Origin: Nostocales cyanobacterium LEGE 11386
GTDB taxonomy: Bacteria > Cyanobacteriota > Cyanobacteriia > Cyanobacteriales > Nostocaceae
DNA length: 64,000 bases
Reading direction: 5' to 3'
Assembly (NCBI GenBank): GCA_015207155.1
Contig: JADEXK010000001.1
Coordinates: 62,001 to 126,000 of the forward strand
This document shows, one piece after another, positions 28,912 through 38,601 of the stretch. The notes under the pieces are model-generated. The model had not been told where the DNA came from. It searched no databases and worked only from the letters and a program-made list of their open reading frames with translations. How positions within the stretch are numbered: the stretch's first letter is position 1; the number at the start of each line of letters is the position of its first letter. The translations under genes were made by a program, and so were the position numbers.

Positions 28912-28927
28912 TAGCCAATATTGGCTA
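28912..28927. terminator. Perfect palindrome after the MscS gene
   Basis: TAGCCAATATTGGCTA is a 16-base perfect palindrome ten bases past the MscS stop. It could be a terminator stem, although no U-tract follows and a perfect palindrome leaves no free loop, or a protein-binding site. Weak call. Confidence 0.3.
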
Positions 28928-29148
28928 GTGGGGTTTCACTGCGTTTAACCCAACGAAGCATCTATCACATTCTTTTCGGGAATTGGTATCAGTCTACCAG
29001 GTGAACGCTCTACCCGATTTTTGCCCGATTTTTACCCACTTTTTCAACTTCTAAAAAGTACTTTAAGAGTATCGGTTAACGAAGGAAGAGGGAAAAAGAA
29101 AAAAATCTTACCCCACTCCCTACTCCCTTGCAATTGAGGTAAATCGTC

Positions 29149-29298
29149 ATGTCTCAAGATGTGAAAATCGCTATTCCCAATTTAGTTTTGACAAGTGAGC
29201 AATATCGGAAACTGAAAATTTACGCAGCAAAAAAGACAGTATCTATCAATCAAATTATCCAACAACTGATTGATTCTCTACCAGATAAACCCAGGTAA
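29149..29298 (+). CDS. Small ribbon-helix-helix-like protein (49 residues)
   Basis: ATG 29149 is preceded by TTGAGGT, a fair Shine-Dalgarno, and the frame runs to TAA 29296-29298. The protein opens with a short strand-like stretch VKIAIPNLVLTSEQYRKL, then two helices (KIYAAKKTVSINQIIQQLID). This order (strand, helix, turn with SINQ, helix) resembles CopG/Arc/MetJ ribbon-helix-helix regulators and antitoxins. No toxin gene follows; the next gene is a glycosyltransferase 56 bases downstream, which it might regulate. The fold is inferred from pattern only. Confidence 0.6.
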   Translation: MSQDVKIAIPNLVLTSEQYRKLKIYAAKKTVSINQIIQQLIDSLPDKPR

Positions 29299-29354
29299 AT
29301 TAGCAAAGTTTATGCAGGCTAATACCATTTATCTGGCAATTTTCAAAATAAAAT

Positions 29355-30806
29355 ATGACTACTACTGATATTGATCCTCTGAGACCATTAGATCATATAT
29401 TTACTAATGGTGATAGTGCGATCGCTCAAAATTCTCTACCCACTTACGCCTTGATTTCAGTTCATGGTGACCCCACAGCAAAAATTGGTCAAGCAGGAGT
29501 CGGTAGACAAAATGTTTATGTGCGTGAACTAGGTTTAGCACTGGCACAGCGAGGATGTCAGGTGGATATGTTTACTCGGCGCGAAGATCCTGACCAAGCT
29601 GAGATAGTAGTACATTCACCAGGATGTCGCACTATTCGCTTAACAGCAGGGCCAGCAAAATTTATCCCTAGAACAGAGTTATTTGCACATTTACCAGCGT
29701 TTGTTGCAGCTTGGTTGGAGTTTCAGCGCCAGTCTGGACGCAACTATACTTTGCTACACACGAATTATTGGCTTTCTGGTTGGGTAGGGCTACAACTGAA
29801 GTCTCAACTGGGATTGCCTCAGATCCATACTTACCATTCTCTAGGAGCCGTTAAGTACCGGGGCCTAGAAAATCCGCCAGAGATAGCTGCCCTGAGACAG
29901 GCGGTAGAATGGGCTTGTTTGGAGCAAACAGATTGTGTTGTTTCCACCAGTCCTCAAGAAGTCGCCGACCTGCGTGAGTTCATTTCCCTACAGGGACGCA
30001 TCAAGGTAATTCCTTATGGCATTGACATTACATATTTTGGTTCCTTAAAGCAAAAAAATGCCCGCCAAAAGTTAGGCATTGCTGCCAACTCCCGGATGAT
30101 TTTGTACGTGGGAAGCTTTGACAAAGGTCAGGGAATTGAAACTTTAGTCAAAGCTTGCGCTCATGTGCTTCAACCCTTCCAGTTATATCTGGTAGGAGGT
30201 AGCCTTCAAAATCAAGCATCGCCAGAACAACAGCACATTCAAGCCTTAGTTAAAAAACTCAGCTTGGCAGCAGTAACAGTATTTACAGGGCAAGTTCCCC
30301 AGAATGATTTACCTGCTTACTATGCAGCAGCAGATGTTTGTGTTATCCCCAGTTACTACGAACCCTTAGGTTTAGTTGCCTTAGAAGCAATGGCTGCTGG
30401 TACGCCTGTAATTGCCAGTGATGTGGGTGGATTGAGGCACACAGTAGTTAATGGTGAAACAGGAATACTGGTTGCTCCGGGTAACTCAAATGCTTTCGCG
30501 ATCGCTATTCAGGATGTGTTTGCAGACTTGCCAAAATGGCAGTCCTATGGTGTGGCTGCACGTAACTGGGTTCAATCTCGTTTTAGTTGTGCAGCTGTTG
30601 CTGCTCAAATTCATGAACTCTATCAATCTCTCACCTTGAAGGATTCGGTAGCAGAAATCATCAAAACCAAAAAGCTGACTCCTGTGTTAGAAAAACAAAT
30701 TCAGAATCTGCTGACGTTAAAAGCTTTGAGACAGACTGAAGAAGTTTTACTGCTGGAACAATTGATTGAATCCCTGTTTAGTGGTGCTGTTGAGCGGGTT
30801 GGTTGA
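29355..30806 (+). CDS. Glycosyltransferase family 4 (sucrose-phosphate-synthase-like)
   Basis: This 483-residue GT-B transferase has the N-terminal glycine-rich loop ISVHGDPTAKIGQAGVGRQN, then HTNYWLSGWVG and a mid-domain HTYHSLG. The C-terminal donor domain has YVGSFDKGQGIETLV and the E(x7)E motif EPLGLVALEAMAAGTPVIAS. The layout is like sucrose synthase/SPS-type GT4 enzymes, and a Leu/Glu-rich helical extension closes the protein. The product could be a compatible solute or a glycolipid; the sequence does not decide. It lies 56 bases after the small ribbon-helix-helix-like gene. Confidence 0.88.
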   Translation: MTTTDIDPLRPLDHIFTNGDSAIAQNSLPTYALISVHGDPTAKIGQAGVGRQNVYVRELGLALAQRGCQVDMFTRREDPDQAEIVVHSPGCRTIRLTAGPAKFIPRTELFAHLPAFVAAWLEFQRQSGRNYTLLHTNYWLSGWVGLQLKSQLGLPQIHTYHSLGAVKYRGLENPPEIAALRQAVEWACLEQTDCVVSTSPQEVADLREFISLQGRIKVIPYGIDITYFGSLKQKNARQKLGIAANSRMILYVGSFDKGQGIETLVKACAHVLQPFQLYLVGGSLQNQASPEQQHIQALVKKLSLAAVTVFTGQVPQNDLPAYYAAADVCVIPSYYEPLGLVALEAMAAGTPVIASDVGGLRHTVVNGETGILVAPGNSNAFAIAIQDVFADLPKWQSYGVAARNWVQSRFSCAAVAAQIHELYQSLTLKDSVAEIIKTKKLTPVLEKQIQNLLTLKALRQTEEVLLLEQLIESLFSGAVERVG

Positions 30807-30886
30807 GGTGGGGAATGGGGGAAAAGGTCTTGAGTATTCTTCTTTTGACTCAGCACTCAGCACTGAGTAAGGTCAGCAAAATGTGA

Positions 30887-33800
30887 TTACTCTGATATGG
30901 TGACATTAGCTACTTTGTCAGGCTGTTTTTTCACAGGCGATCGCAACGATTTCCGACCAGAAATATCATGTAATAAACCCATCAAAGCCGGGACAACAGT
31001 AGGGGTCAAGATGGTAGAAAATGCCAATCCGCCAGTTAAGACAATCCCTAATCCTTGATACAGTTCTGAACCTTGTCCTGGTAAAACTGCTAAGGGTAAC
31101 ATCCCCAAGACACTAGTACCAGCAGACATGAAAATTGCCCGGAGGCGATCGCTTGTGGCATTATACAGCGAGGCATCATATTCATGACCCAGTTGCTGTA
31201 ACTGCAAGGCGCGGTCAACCAACAAAATAGCGTTGTTCACCACTACTCCTGTGAGGATGATAAAGCCCAAGGCTGTAATCATATCCAACTGCACATTCAT
31301 ACCGGGAATATGGTTGGTAATCACTAAACTCAATAGTCCGCCACTCATTCCCATGGGGACGGTAGCCATAATTACTACTGGGTAAAGGAACGAACGATAC
31401 AATGCCACCAGTAACAAGTAAGTAATTAAAATCGAGAATGCAAAGGCAGCCGCTAGTTCACCTACTGTAGTTGCTAACTCGTCTGCGGAACCTGCTAAGT
31501 CTAAACGATAACCTGTAGGCAGATTGGTACGTAAGGGAGTCAAAATTTCCTCTTCGGTGCGTTGCACTAAAGTAGCAAGTGGCGCATCAGGTGCTAAGGA
31601 AACTGTCAGACTAATAGAACGTTCCAAGTTGACGCGATTAATGACATCGGGGCCTGTGGTTTCGATGACTTCGGCTACATCGCTGAGTTGCACCTGTCGT
31701 CCTTGAGCGAATAGTGGTAATTGTCGCAGTTGTTCTGGTGTTTCTACAAATGTATTTTGTAGTTCCACCGAAATATCTAAATTTTGTTTGCCATCCAGGT
31801 AATTAGAAGCAATGCGGCCACCTAAAGCAGCTTCTACTATGGAACCAATATCAGATTCTGCCAGTCCTACTTCGGCAATGCGTTCTCGATTAGGAATGAC
31901 TTGTAATTCCCCTGCACCCATGACAAAGTTAGAACGGATATTTCGCACTCCCGGCAAATTCCTGATTTGTCCTGTGATTTGCTTTTCCAAGTCGCTTAAC
32001 TGATTTAAATCATCTCCAATAATATCCACTTCAAATTCCTTACCTGGATTGCGGAAGATGGAAATACGCGTCGGGACAATAAAGCGGTAGCCAGCAAAGT
32101 TATTAGCTTGGGCGCGTAATCGATCTACCATCTGTGCTAATCCCCGATTGGTAGCAAATTCTGACTTTAAGACAGTGGCAATTCCTCGCAGTGCGCCTGG
32201 ACGGTCAACATATAAGATGCGGTCTACCTCTGGTTGCGATCGCAAAAATTCTCGGATGGGTTCTGATTGACGAATTGCTTCCGGTATGCTTGTTCCTGGT
32301 AACGGTTCTGCTCGTAAGACTACTAGGTTACGGTTGCCTTCTGGTAAATAATCGGCTGGTGGTAAAAGTAACACACTAATGATTAACAGTGCCACAGGAA
32401 TTGATAGCACTAATAACCGACGACCAACACGTTTACGTCCTAGTGACCAACTGACCGTAGAAGCAATGAAGTTTTCCAGCTTACTTTGAAATTGACGATA
32501 TACTAGGGAAGTTTGAGCTACTGCACGCTCTAACCAATTACCACCGCGATATTCTCCACCCTCCATCATTTGCATTGCTTCTGATTGGTTGAGGAATAAT
32601 CCCGATAGCATGGGTACTAATGTCAAAGCCACAAATAACGAGAAAATAGAAGCAGCAGAAAGAGCGATCGCCATATCAGCGTAGAGTCTACCGGCTTCAC
32701 CTGTAACCACAACTAATGGTGCAAATACCACAACGTTGGTCAAGGTGGAACCCAGCATCGCCCCCCAAACTTCTTGAGTGCCTTCAATAGCTGCGCGTAA
32801 AGGACTTTTACCCTGCTGAATATGGGTGAAAATATTTTCCAGCACGACGATGGCATTATCTACGACCATACCCACTGCAAATGCCAGTCCTGCCAAACTG
32901 ATAATATTCAATGAACGTCCCAGCGCAGACATGACGATAAACACCATAATCAGGGCTGTGGGGATAGTTAGCGCCACCACTGCCACGGTACGCATAGAAC
33001 CAAGGAATAGAATCAAAACAATCGTAGCGAGTAGCGCTCCACCCAGCAAGTTACCTTGCACAAAACTGACAGATTGATTGATATACTCGCTCTCATCGTA
33101 GTTATAGACAAAAAGTATTCCCTGATTTTGCTGGTCAAACTCCGTTTGTAAGGCAGTAATTTCTGCCCGGATACCTTGGGCGACTGCTGGGACATTGGCC
33201 CCAACCTGACGAATTACACCAATTGCTACCCCTGGTTTGCTGTTGAAAATCAAAGCACTATCTTGGGGTTTACGTCCCATCTCTACTCGTGCGACATCTC
33301 CCAGGTAAACTGTCCCGGATTGGTCGCGTCGTAAAATAAAGCCTGTAATCTCCGATAAATCTTGCGATCGGCTGACGGTGCGTACCCGATATTCTCTGCG
33401 TCCTAAAATTAACGGGCCTCCCCGAATATCACGGTTATTTTCCCGCAGCACCCGCACCACATCACCAATAGTCAAGTTGCGATCAGACAAAGCTTTCGGG
33501 TCAATTTGTACCTCAACTTCTCGCTCTTGTCCACCGACTACCAAAAATTGCCCCGTTCCTTGCACTCGCCGCAAGCGGGGAATTACTACTTCTTCCGCTA
33601 AATCTCGATAACGGTTGGCATCCGGCTCAAATCCTGCTCTGGTATCAAAAGGAATCCACATCATGGGTGCATTGTTGCTACCCACCAATTCCACACTCGA
33701 TTCTTGGGCTTCTGGGGGCAAACTTTGTGCTTGTTGCAAACGGTTGATCACATCTAACATGCGTTCTTGCACATTAGCATCCTGAGCAAATTCCAAATTG

Positions 33801-34072
33801 ATCGAACTACGTCCCGCACGAGAGGTACTAGTTACTCTCTGCACACCCAGCACCTGTTCCATTTGCTCTTCAATCGGGCGGGTGATCAGGTCTTCTACCT
33901 CTGTTGGCCCTGCGCCTGGGTACACCGTGGTAATGGTAATTTCCGGGCGATCGCCACCTGGTTGCAATTCTAAAGGCAACCCCAGTAGGGAGAAGACTCC
34001 CAGCATTGCTAGTAAGCAAAACAAGACAAAGGTTCCGTGTCGCCAACGTACAGCAGTTTCGATGAAGTTCAT
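30887..34072 (-). CDS. RND efflux pump inner-membrane transporter (HAE1/AcrB-like)
   Basis: This 1061-residue transporter has the RND layout of 12 membrane helices in two halves, with two large periplasmic loops. It begins FIETAVRWRHGTFVLFCLLA, and the first loop has PGAGPTEVEDLITRPIEEQM. Helix 4 carries GMVVDNAIVVLENI, where the proton-relay aspartate lies; most HAE1 pumps have two adjacent Asp here, while this one has Asp-Asn. The second half has the matching GVVVNNAILLVDRAL. It exports drugs or other hydrophobic compounds using the proton gradient. The adaptor gene lies 36 bases upstream in the same operon; no TolC-like gene is in the window. Confidence 0.93.
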   Translation of the reverse strand: MNFIETAVRWRHGTFVLFCLLAMLGVFSLLGLPLELQPGGDRPEITITTVYPGAGPTEVEDLITRPIEEQMEQVLGVQRVTSTSRAGRSSINLEFAQDANVQERMLDVINRLQQAQSLPPEAQESSVELVGSNNAPMMWIPFDTRAGFEPDANRYRDLAEEVVIPRLRRVQGTGQFLVVGGQEREVEVQIDPKALSDRNLTIGDVVRVLRENNRDIRGGPLILGRREYRVRTVSRSQDLSEITGFILRRDQSGTVYLGDVARVEMGRKPQDSALIFNSKPGVAIGVIRQVGANVPAVAQGIRAEITALQTEFDQQNQGILFVYNYDESEYINQSVSFVQGNLLGGALLATIVLILFLGSMRTVAVVALTIPTALIMVFIVMSALGRSLNIISLAGLAFAVGMVVDNAIVVLENIFTHIQQGKSPLRAAIEGTQEVWGAMLGSTLTNVVVFAPLVVVTGEAGRLYADMAIALSAASIFSLFVALTLVPMLSGLFLNQSEAMQMMEGGEYRGGNWLERAVAQTSLVYRQFQSKLENFIASTVSWSLGRKRVGRRLLVLSIPVALLIISVLLLPPADYLPEGNRNLVVLRAEPLPGTSIPEAIRQSEPIREFLRSQPEVDRILYVDRPGALRGIATVLKSEFATNRGLAQMVDRLRAQANNFAGYRFIVPTRISIFRNPGKEFEVDIIGDDLNQLSDLEKQITGQIRNLPGVRNIRSNFVMGAGELQVIPNRERIAEVGLAESDIGSIVEAALGGRIASNYLDGKQNLDISVELQNTFVETPEQLRQLPLFAQGRQVQLSDVAEVIETTGPDVINRVNLERSISLTVSLAPDAPLATLVQRTEEEILTPLRTNLPTGYRLDLAGSADELATTVGELAAAFAFSILITYLLLVALYRSFLYPVVIMATVPMGMSGGLLSLVITNHIPGMNVQLDMITALGFIILTGVVVNNAILLVDRALQLQQLGHEYDASLYNATSDRLRAIFMSAGTSVLGMLPLAVLPGQGSELYQGLGIVLTGGLAFSTILTPTVVPALMGLLHDISGRKSLRSPVKKQPDKVANVTISE

Positions 34073-34108
34073 ATTGGGGATTGGGAAATTACGAATTACG
34101 AATTAGTT

Positions 34109-35452
34109 TCACCGATTCACTATCTTTACGGGTGCGCCATCTTGTAAGCCATCACCACCACGTAAGACAATGGATTGACCGGCTTGCAAGCTGGGATGGT
34201 AAATTGCCACTTGTTCACCCATATCGGCCACCATCTCTACTGCAATTTGTTGGGCTTGATTATCGTTAACTGCAAAGACTAACCAGCTATTTTGTCTTCT
34301 AGTTACAGCATCTCTGGATACAACAAAACTAGAACCATTGGTGGGCATATTAAGGCTCCCGGCGATCGCCATTCCTGGTAATAATCCTGGTGGCGGATTA
34401 TTGATTTGCACGCGTACACGTTGGCGACGAGAGGCGCTATCGGTTATGGGTACTACTGCTGTGATAGTAGCCCGTTGTTGCCATTGTGGTAAGGCGCGAG
34501 CTGTGAGATCAATGCTCATACCAGGCGTGACTTGACTACTGAGTTCTTCGGGTAATTCCAGAAAAATATCGAAGCGATCGCCTGCAACTAAGGTGACAAT
34601 TTCACTGGAACTCTGCACTAAATCACCATTGCTGATATGCCGAGTCTGCACTACACCTGATTGAGATGCCACAATGCGAGTACGCTGCTGCGCTAGTTCT
34701 GCTTGAGCTAAACTGGCTTTGGCTGCTGCAACGTTGGCTTTTTGGGCGGCAATTTCTTCTCGAATTGGGCCAGCTTTGGCTTCGGCGAGTTCTGCTTCGG
34801 CTTCTAGTAGTTCGCCTTGAATATCATCTAATCTTGCTTGCACTTCCACCAGCAATCTTTGGGATAAAGCACCCTCTTTCACCAAATCACTGGTACGCTG
34901 GAGGTTATCTTCTGCTTCTCGTTTTCGCGCTTGGGCAGAAGTTACAGCAGCTTGACGTTGAGCAATAATTTCCGGACGTGTGCCTACTTCTAAACGAGCT
35001 AAATTACTTTGTTGCTGTGCTAGCTGGGCGCGTGCTTGAGTAATTGCTAATTGTTGATCAGAGTCATTAAGCACAGCGATTGTCATCCCTGCATTGACGC
35101 GATCGCCTGGTTGCACTAAGATTCTTTCCACAATCCCACTAGTTTGAGCGCGGACTGTTGATTGCTGACTAGCTTCTACCTGTCCTAAAAGCTGTACACT
35201 TCTTGTAGCATTTCCCGTTGCTAGGGTAGTTGTTTCGATAGCCCTTGGGGGTGGTGACTGCTGCTGTTGGGCTACAGAAGGTTGTTGCGCCTCACTAGGA
35301 GTTAACAGCCGCCAAATACCACCAGTTGCTAAACACAGGACTAACAACAACCAGAACCACGGCTTACGAGAACTAGTAGTTGCTAAATCAGGAGATCCAG
35401 CACTGTCTGGTGGAGTTTCCACAGTTGTAGCTTGAGCCTCAGAAGTATCCAT
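34109..35452 (-). CDS. RND efflux periplasmic adaptor (membrane fusion protein, HlyD/AcrA family)
   Basis: The 447-residue protein has an N-terminal membrane anchor (PWFWLLLVLCLATGGIW, about 31-48), then a biotinyl/lipoyl-like half motif (TSGIVERILVQPGDRVNAG). A long alpha-helical hairpin of heptads rich in Ala, Gln and Glu (about 140-265) precedes the second half motif IVASQSGVVQTRHISNGD and the beta-barrel and membrane-proximal domains. It bridges the RND transporter to an outer-membrane channel. It is the first gene of the two-gene operon. The adjacent palindromic sequence upstream is a repeat. Confidence 0.92.
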   Translation of the reverse strand: MDTSEAQATTVETPPDSAGSPDLATTSSRKPWFWLLLVLCLATGGIWRLLTPSEAQQPSVAQQQQSPPPRAIETTTLATGNATRSVQLLGQVEASQQSTVRAQTSGIVERILVQPGDRVNAGMTIAVLNDSDQQLAITQARAQLAQQQSNLARLEVGTRPEIIAQRQAAVTSAQARKREAEDNLQRTSDLVKEGALSQRLLVEVQARLDDIQGELLEAEAELAEAKAGPIREEIAAQKANVAAAKASLAQAELAQQRTRIVASQSGVVQTRHISNGDLVQSSSEIVTLVAGDRFDIFLELPEELSSQVTPGMSIDLTARALPQWQQRATITAVVPITDSASRRQRVRVQINNPPPGLLPGMAIAGSLNMPTNGSSFVVSRDAVTRRQNSWLVFAVNDNQAQQIAVEMVADMGEQVAIYHPSLQAGQSIVLRGGDGLQDGAPVKIVNR

Positions 35453-35481
35453 TTTGTAATTCGTAATAGAGCCTACGGCAC

Positions 35482-35495
35482 GCTAACGCGTTAGC
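35482..35495. repeat. Short palindromic repeat GCTAACGCGTTAGC
   Basis: A perfect 14-base palindrome lies between the divergent adaptor gene and the gene region at 35739. The surrounding text (GGAGCTTTCGCTTTAGCGAT) adds a second weaker hairpin. It resembles interspersed palindromic repeats of Nostoc spacers. A regulator-binding site is possible but not supported by a second copy here. Confidence 0.45.
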
Positions 35496-35738
35496 GGAGC
35501 TTTCGCTTTAGCGATACGTAATTCAGAAGACTGTCAACCGTCGGTGATCAACGGTCAATTATTTGTGGGAATTAAAATATGAATGTTACTTAGTTTGTAT
35601 CTTTATATATAAATATGACAAAGTTATGTCAAATCATATATTCTTATCAAGAACTATTGCAAAAACTTGCCGAGTAAGGCGATCGCTTTCATGTGGAAAT
35701 GGTGTAAGGTTACTGGGTATTATTCCCGACTTCCTACT

Positions 35739-36116
35739 TCAATAACGCATTAATTCCTGAACTCGCTCACGAGGTAAGCCCAACTCCCGACTTAAGGCAA
35801 CTTCCAGTTGGCTAGTTTCTGTGATGGGAAACTCAAAAGCTATGGTTTTGAGAACCGAATGATTTGTTTTTACATATACCAATGAAACCCCTTGTGACGG
35901 CAAAATTTCTACCTTAATTGCCACGACTTTTCTCATCATCTGCCGTGCCGATTGTGTATCTGCTTGCAAAGATTTTTTAGTACTGTAAGCCCGACTCAAA
36001 ATTTGCTCTTCTACAAAACTGCTTCCTAGCCAAAAAACCAAACCAATGAACGGCAAGGACAACCAAAATACCAAGCCAAGCGATCGCAACACCTGAAACA
36101 GGGGAAATTGTCCCAT
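35739..36116 (-). CDS. Small single-pass membrane protein, unknown
   Basis: This 125-residue protein has a strong hydrophobic helix near the N terminus (SLGLVFWLSLPFIGLVFWLG, about 12-31). A soluble domain follows with mixed strands (VVAIKVEILPSQGVSLVYVK) and ends in an Arg/Glu-rich helix. It is divergent from the RppA-type regulator, with 91 bases between the starts, so both probably share a control region and the small protein may belong to the same regulon. No family is recognised. Confidence 0.7.
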   Translation of the reverse strand: MGQFPLFQVLRSLGLVFWLSLPFIGLVFWLGSSFVEEQILSRAYSTKKSLQADTQSARQMMRKVVAIKVEILPSQGVSLVYVKTNHSVLKTIAFEFPITETSQLEVALSRELGLPRERVQELMRY

Positions 36117-36207
36117 AGAAGTTACAGTTGACTGTCACTTTTGTGTCATGCTCTTAGCATAATCTAAGAACTAGCAAGTAAAAATCACAGCCACCTGAGA
36201 AAACAAA

Positions 36208-36882
36208 ATGCTAATCTTACTGGTGGAAGACGATCCATCACAGTTAGAGCCACTGCGGACAGCATTATTAAAAGTGGGACACACTGTGGATGCCATTGAA
36301 GATGGAGAAACAGCACAATGGTTTGCTGTTCGCAAAGATTATGACTTGCTAATTTTAGATTGGATGTTGCCCAAAGTAAGTGGGGTAGAACTCTGTCAGA
36401 TATATCGGCAAGCCGGGAAAGTGGCTCCTGTGCTGATGTTAACAGCGAAAGATACAGTTACAGATAAAGTTATGGGGTTGGATGCTGGTGCGGATGATTA
36501 CTTAGTTAAACCCGTAGATGTACTAGAATTGCTAGCTCGAGTCCGGGCTTTGGGCAGGCGATCGCCGATGTGGCAAGGAAATATCCTCAGCTTAGGCGAT
36601 TTGCAGTTACATTTATCTAATTTAATAATTGAACGTGGTTCTTTAAAGACTCAACTTTCTAGCCGGGAATTTCAATTGATGGAATATTTTATGCGTCACC
36701 CCCGTCAAATTTTATCCCATGACCAGATTGAGCAAGCCTTATGGAGTTGCGGAGATGAACCCGAAAGTAATGCAGTCACAACTTTAGTTCGCCGTCTGCG
36801 CCAACGTCTACAAACCATTAATGCTAAAGATTGGATAGAAACAGTACATCGGATAGGTTATCGGTTGGCTCCCCCAGAGTAG
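36208..36882 (+). CDS. rppA: Response regulator, OmpR type (RppA/NrsR-like)
   Basis: The 224-residue regulator has receiver residues LLVEDD, Asp51 in LILDWMLPKVSG, and YLVKPVDVLEL. A winged-helix output domain follows, with QLSSREFQLMEYFM and VTTLVRRLRQRLQ. Within the cyanobacterial OmpR group the LDWMLPKVSG receiver resembles RppA/NrsR, which with RppB/NrsS is linked to nickel and redox responses in Synechocystis. The name is by likeness only. The partner kinase gene starts 170 bases downstream. The spacer contains a repeat hairpin near 36970. Confidence 0.85.
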   Translation: MLILLVEDDPSQLEPLRTALLKVGHTVDAIEDGETAQWFAVRKDYDLLILDWMLPKVSGVELCQIYRQAGKVAPVLMLTAKDTVTDKVMGLDAGADDYLVKPVDVLELLARVRALGRRSPMWQGNILSLGDLQLHLSNLIIERGSLKTQLSSREFQLMEYFMRHPRQILSHDQIEQALWSCGDEPESNAVTTLVRRLRQRLQTINAKDWIETVHRIGYRLAPPE

Positions 36883-37052
36883 AAAGAAGTATAGCTGTAG
36901 TCACATAGGTGAGGATTGTGTTGATTACTCAAAGCTCTAAAGCAACTGGTTTATACTCAGCACTCCCCTGCGACTTCGCTCAGGGCCAGCGCACTCAGCA
37001 CGTTACTATCAGGGTGCAGGGGAGAAGAAACTTTCTTATGACTAATGACTAA

Positions 37053-38330
37053 ATGTTTGATCGGAGTCGTCGAAATCTTGCTCACTGGTTTGCCTTATCG
37101 ATGGGTGGGATTCTTTTTGCTTTTGCTGGAGTGGGTTACTGTCTGAATGTGGAAGAACAGTTGCGGTTGTTTGATGATGAACTCTTTCATCACAGTAAAA
37201 CCTTGGCTGCTAAAACTCATTACTCGCTTTATCAAAGTCAATGGCAAACTCAGCGTACCCAAGCTTTTCTAGAGAATGGTGTAACTTTAAATGGTGGCCT
37301 GGTGTACGCCCGATGGTATGACACTGAGAAACGACTTGTACAGTTTATTGGTTCACCAGGGACTAAGAAATTAACTGCAAAACCAGGATTTCAAGCGTTG
37401 CAAGTGCAACTAGGATCAGAAGATTCTCCCACGACTACAACCTGGGTTCGTCAAGTTACTCTGCCGATTTTGCAAGATACGGTGCTAATTGGCTATTTCC
37501 AAACTGCTGCTCCTATGGATTCACTACGCAGTAGCTTGAATCAAGCCCGCTTGTTTATCACTGTAGGTGTACCTATTACTTTTGGAGTGATTGGTATTAC
37601 GGGTTGGTTTTTGGGTGGGTTGGCAATGCGGCCCAGCCAACGCGCTTATCTGCAATTGCAGCGTTTTACAGCTGATGCTTCCCATGAACTGCGTACACCT
37701 GTAGCCACAGTGTTGAGTAATGCTCAGGTTGCTCTCATACCACCTGAAGACCCCTTAGAGCAAAGACTGCGGTTACAAAAAATCGCGGAAACCGCTAAAT
37801 CCATGAGTGTGCTAATTAATAATTTGCTTTTCCTGTCGCGTCATGAGGGTTCCCTAGCGGAAACCACCTTAAAACCAGTTGATTTGAGTAAACTTTTGCG
37901 ATCGCTTGCCCAGGATTTTACTGTCCAGGCTTCTACCCAAGGACTTTATTTCATTGCTCAACTTCCGGAACACCCAGTCATGCTCAGAGCTGATGCTAAT
38001 TTGCTCAAACAAGCAGTGATTAATCTCCTGAGTAATGCTCTTAAATATACGCCAGCAGGTGGAAAAGTACAATTACGGCTGTTTATTCAGTCTCACCGCG
38101 CTGTGATTCAAGTCGAAGACAACGGTATTGGCATTCCCCCCAACGACTTACCCCATATTTTTGATCGTTTTTACCGCGTAGATACCGTTCGCTCTCGGCA
38201 AACAGGTGGCTTCGGACTAGGACTAGCGATCGCCCAACAAATTATCCAAGCACACCAAGGGCAAATCACAGTTAAAAGTTTCCCATCTCAAGGTTCAACT
38301 TTTCAAATTGACTTGCCCTTGAGAATATAA
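37053..38330 (+). CDS. rppB: Sensor histidine kinase (RppB/NrsS-like)
   Basis: This 425-residue membrane kinase has two helices (about 11-31 and 167-190) around a periplasmic sensor loop of about 130 residues. Its cytoplasmic part has FTADASHELRTPVATVL (His211), an N-box with NLLSNALKYTPAGG, G1 VEDNGIGIPP, F-box IFDRFYRVD and G2 GGFGLGLAIAQQ. It follows the RppA-like regulator and is its likely kinase. The loop has no Cys/His cluster that would show metal binding, so the nickel or redox role known for Synechocystis relatives should not be assumed. Confidence 0.88.
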   Translation: MFDRSRRNLAHWFALSMGGILFAFAGVGYCLNVEEQLRLFDDELFHHSKTLAAKTHYSLYQSQWQTQRTQAFLENGVTLNGGLVYARWYDTEKRLVQFIGSPGTKKLTAKPGFQALQVQLGSEDSPTTTTWVRQVTLPILQDTVLIGYFQTAAPMDSLRSSLNQARLFITVGVPITFGVIGITGWFLGGLAMRPSQRAYLQLQRFTADASHELRTPVATVLSNAQVALIPPEDPLEQRLRLQKIAETAKSMSVLINNLLFLSRHEGSLAETTLKPVDLSKLLRSLAQDFTVQASTQGLYFIAQLPEHPVMLRADANLLKQAVINLLSNALKYTPAGGKVQLRLFIQSHRAVIQVEDNGIGIPPNDLPHIFDRFYRVDTVRSRQTGGFGLGLAIAQQIIQAHQGQITVKSFPSQGSTFQIDLPLRI

Positions 38331-38601
38331 TGACCTAATGACTTTCTTTGTTGATTCCTGAGTACTAGCAGCCAATTTCCCCGCAGGCGATCGCGTCTTC
38401 ACCTTCACCAAAACAGATAAAAACTCTGTGTGTCTTAGTGGTTCAAGATTTTTTTACCACCAAGGCACAACCAAGTTTTTTGAAAGACCTTTGGAGATTG
38501 CCAAATCTATCTTGCAGCACACCAATATCCAGCCCTCAGGGGGTATTTAACTACCTGAGTTTTGACTATTATCAACAACGACTGATGAGTGAGGAATCTG
38601 G

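Noticed and set aside
34081..34269. Plus-strand frames opposite the RND and adaptor genes
   Set aside because: Antisense shadows of real genes with clear family signatures.
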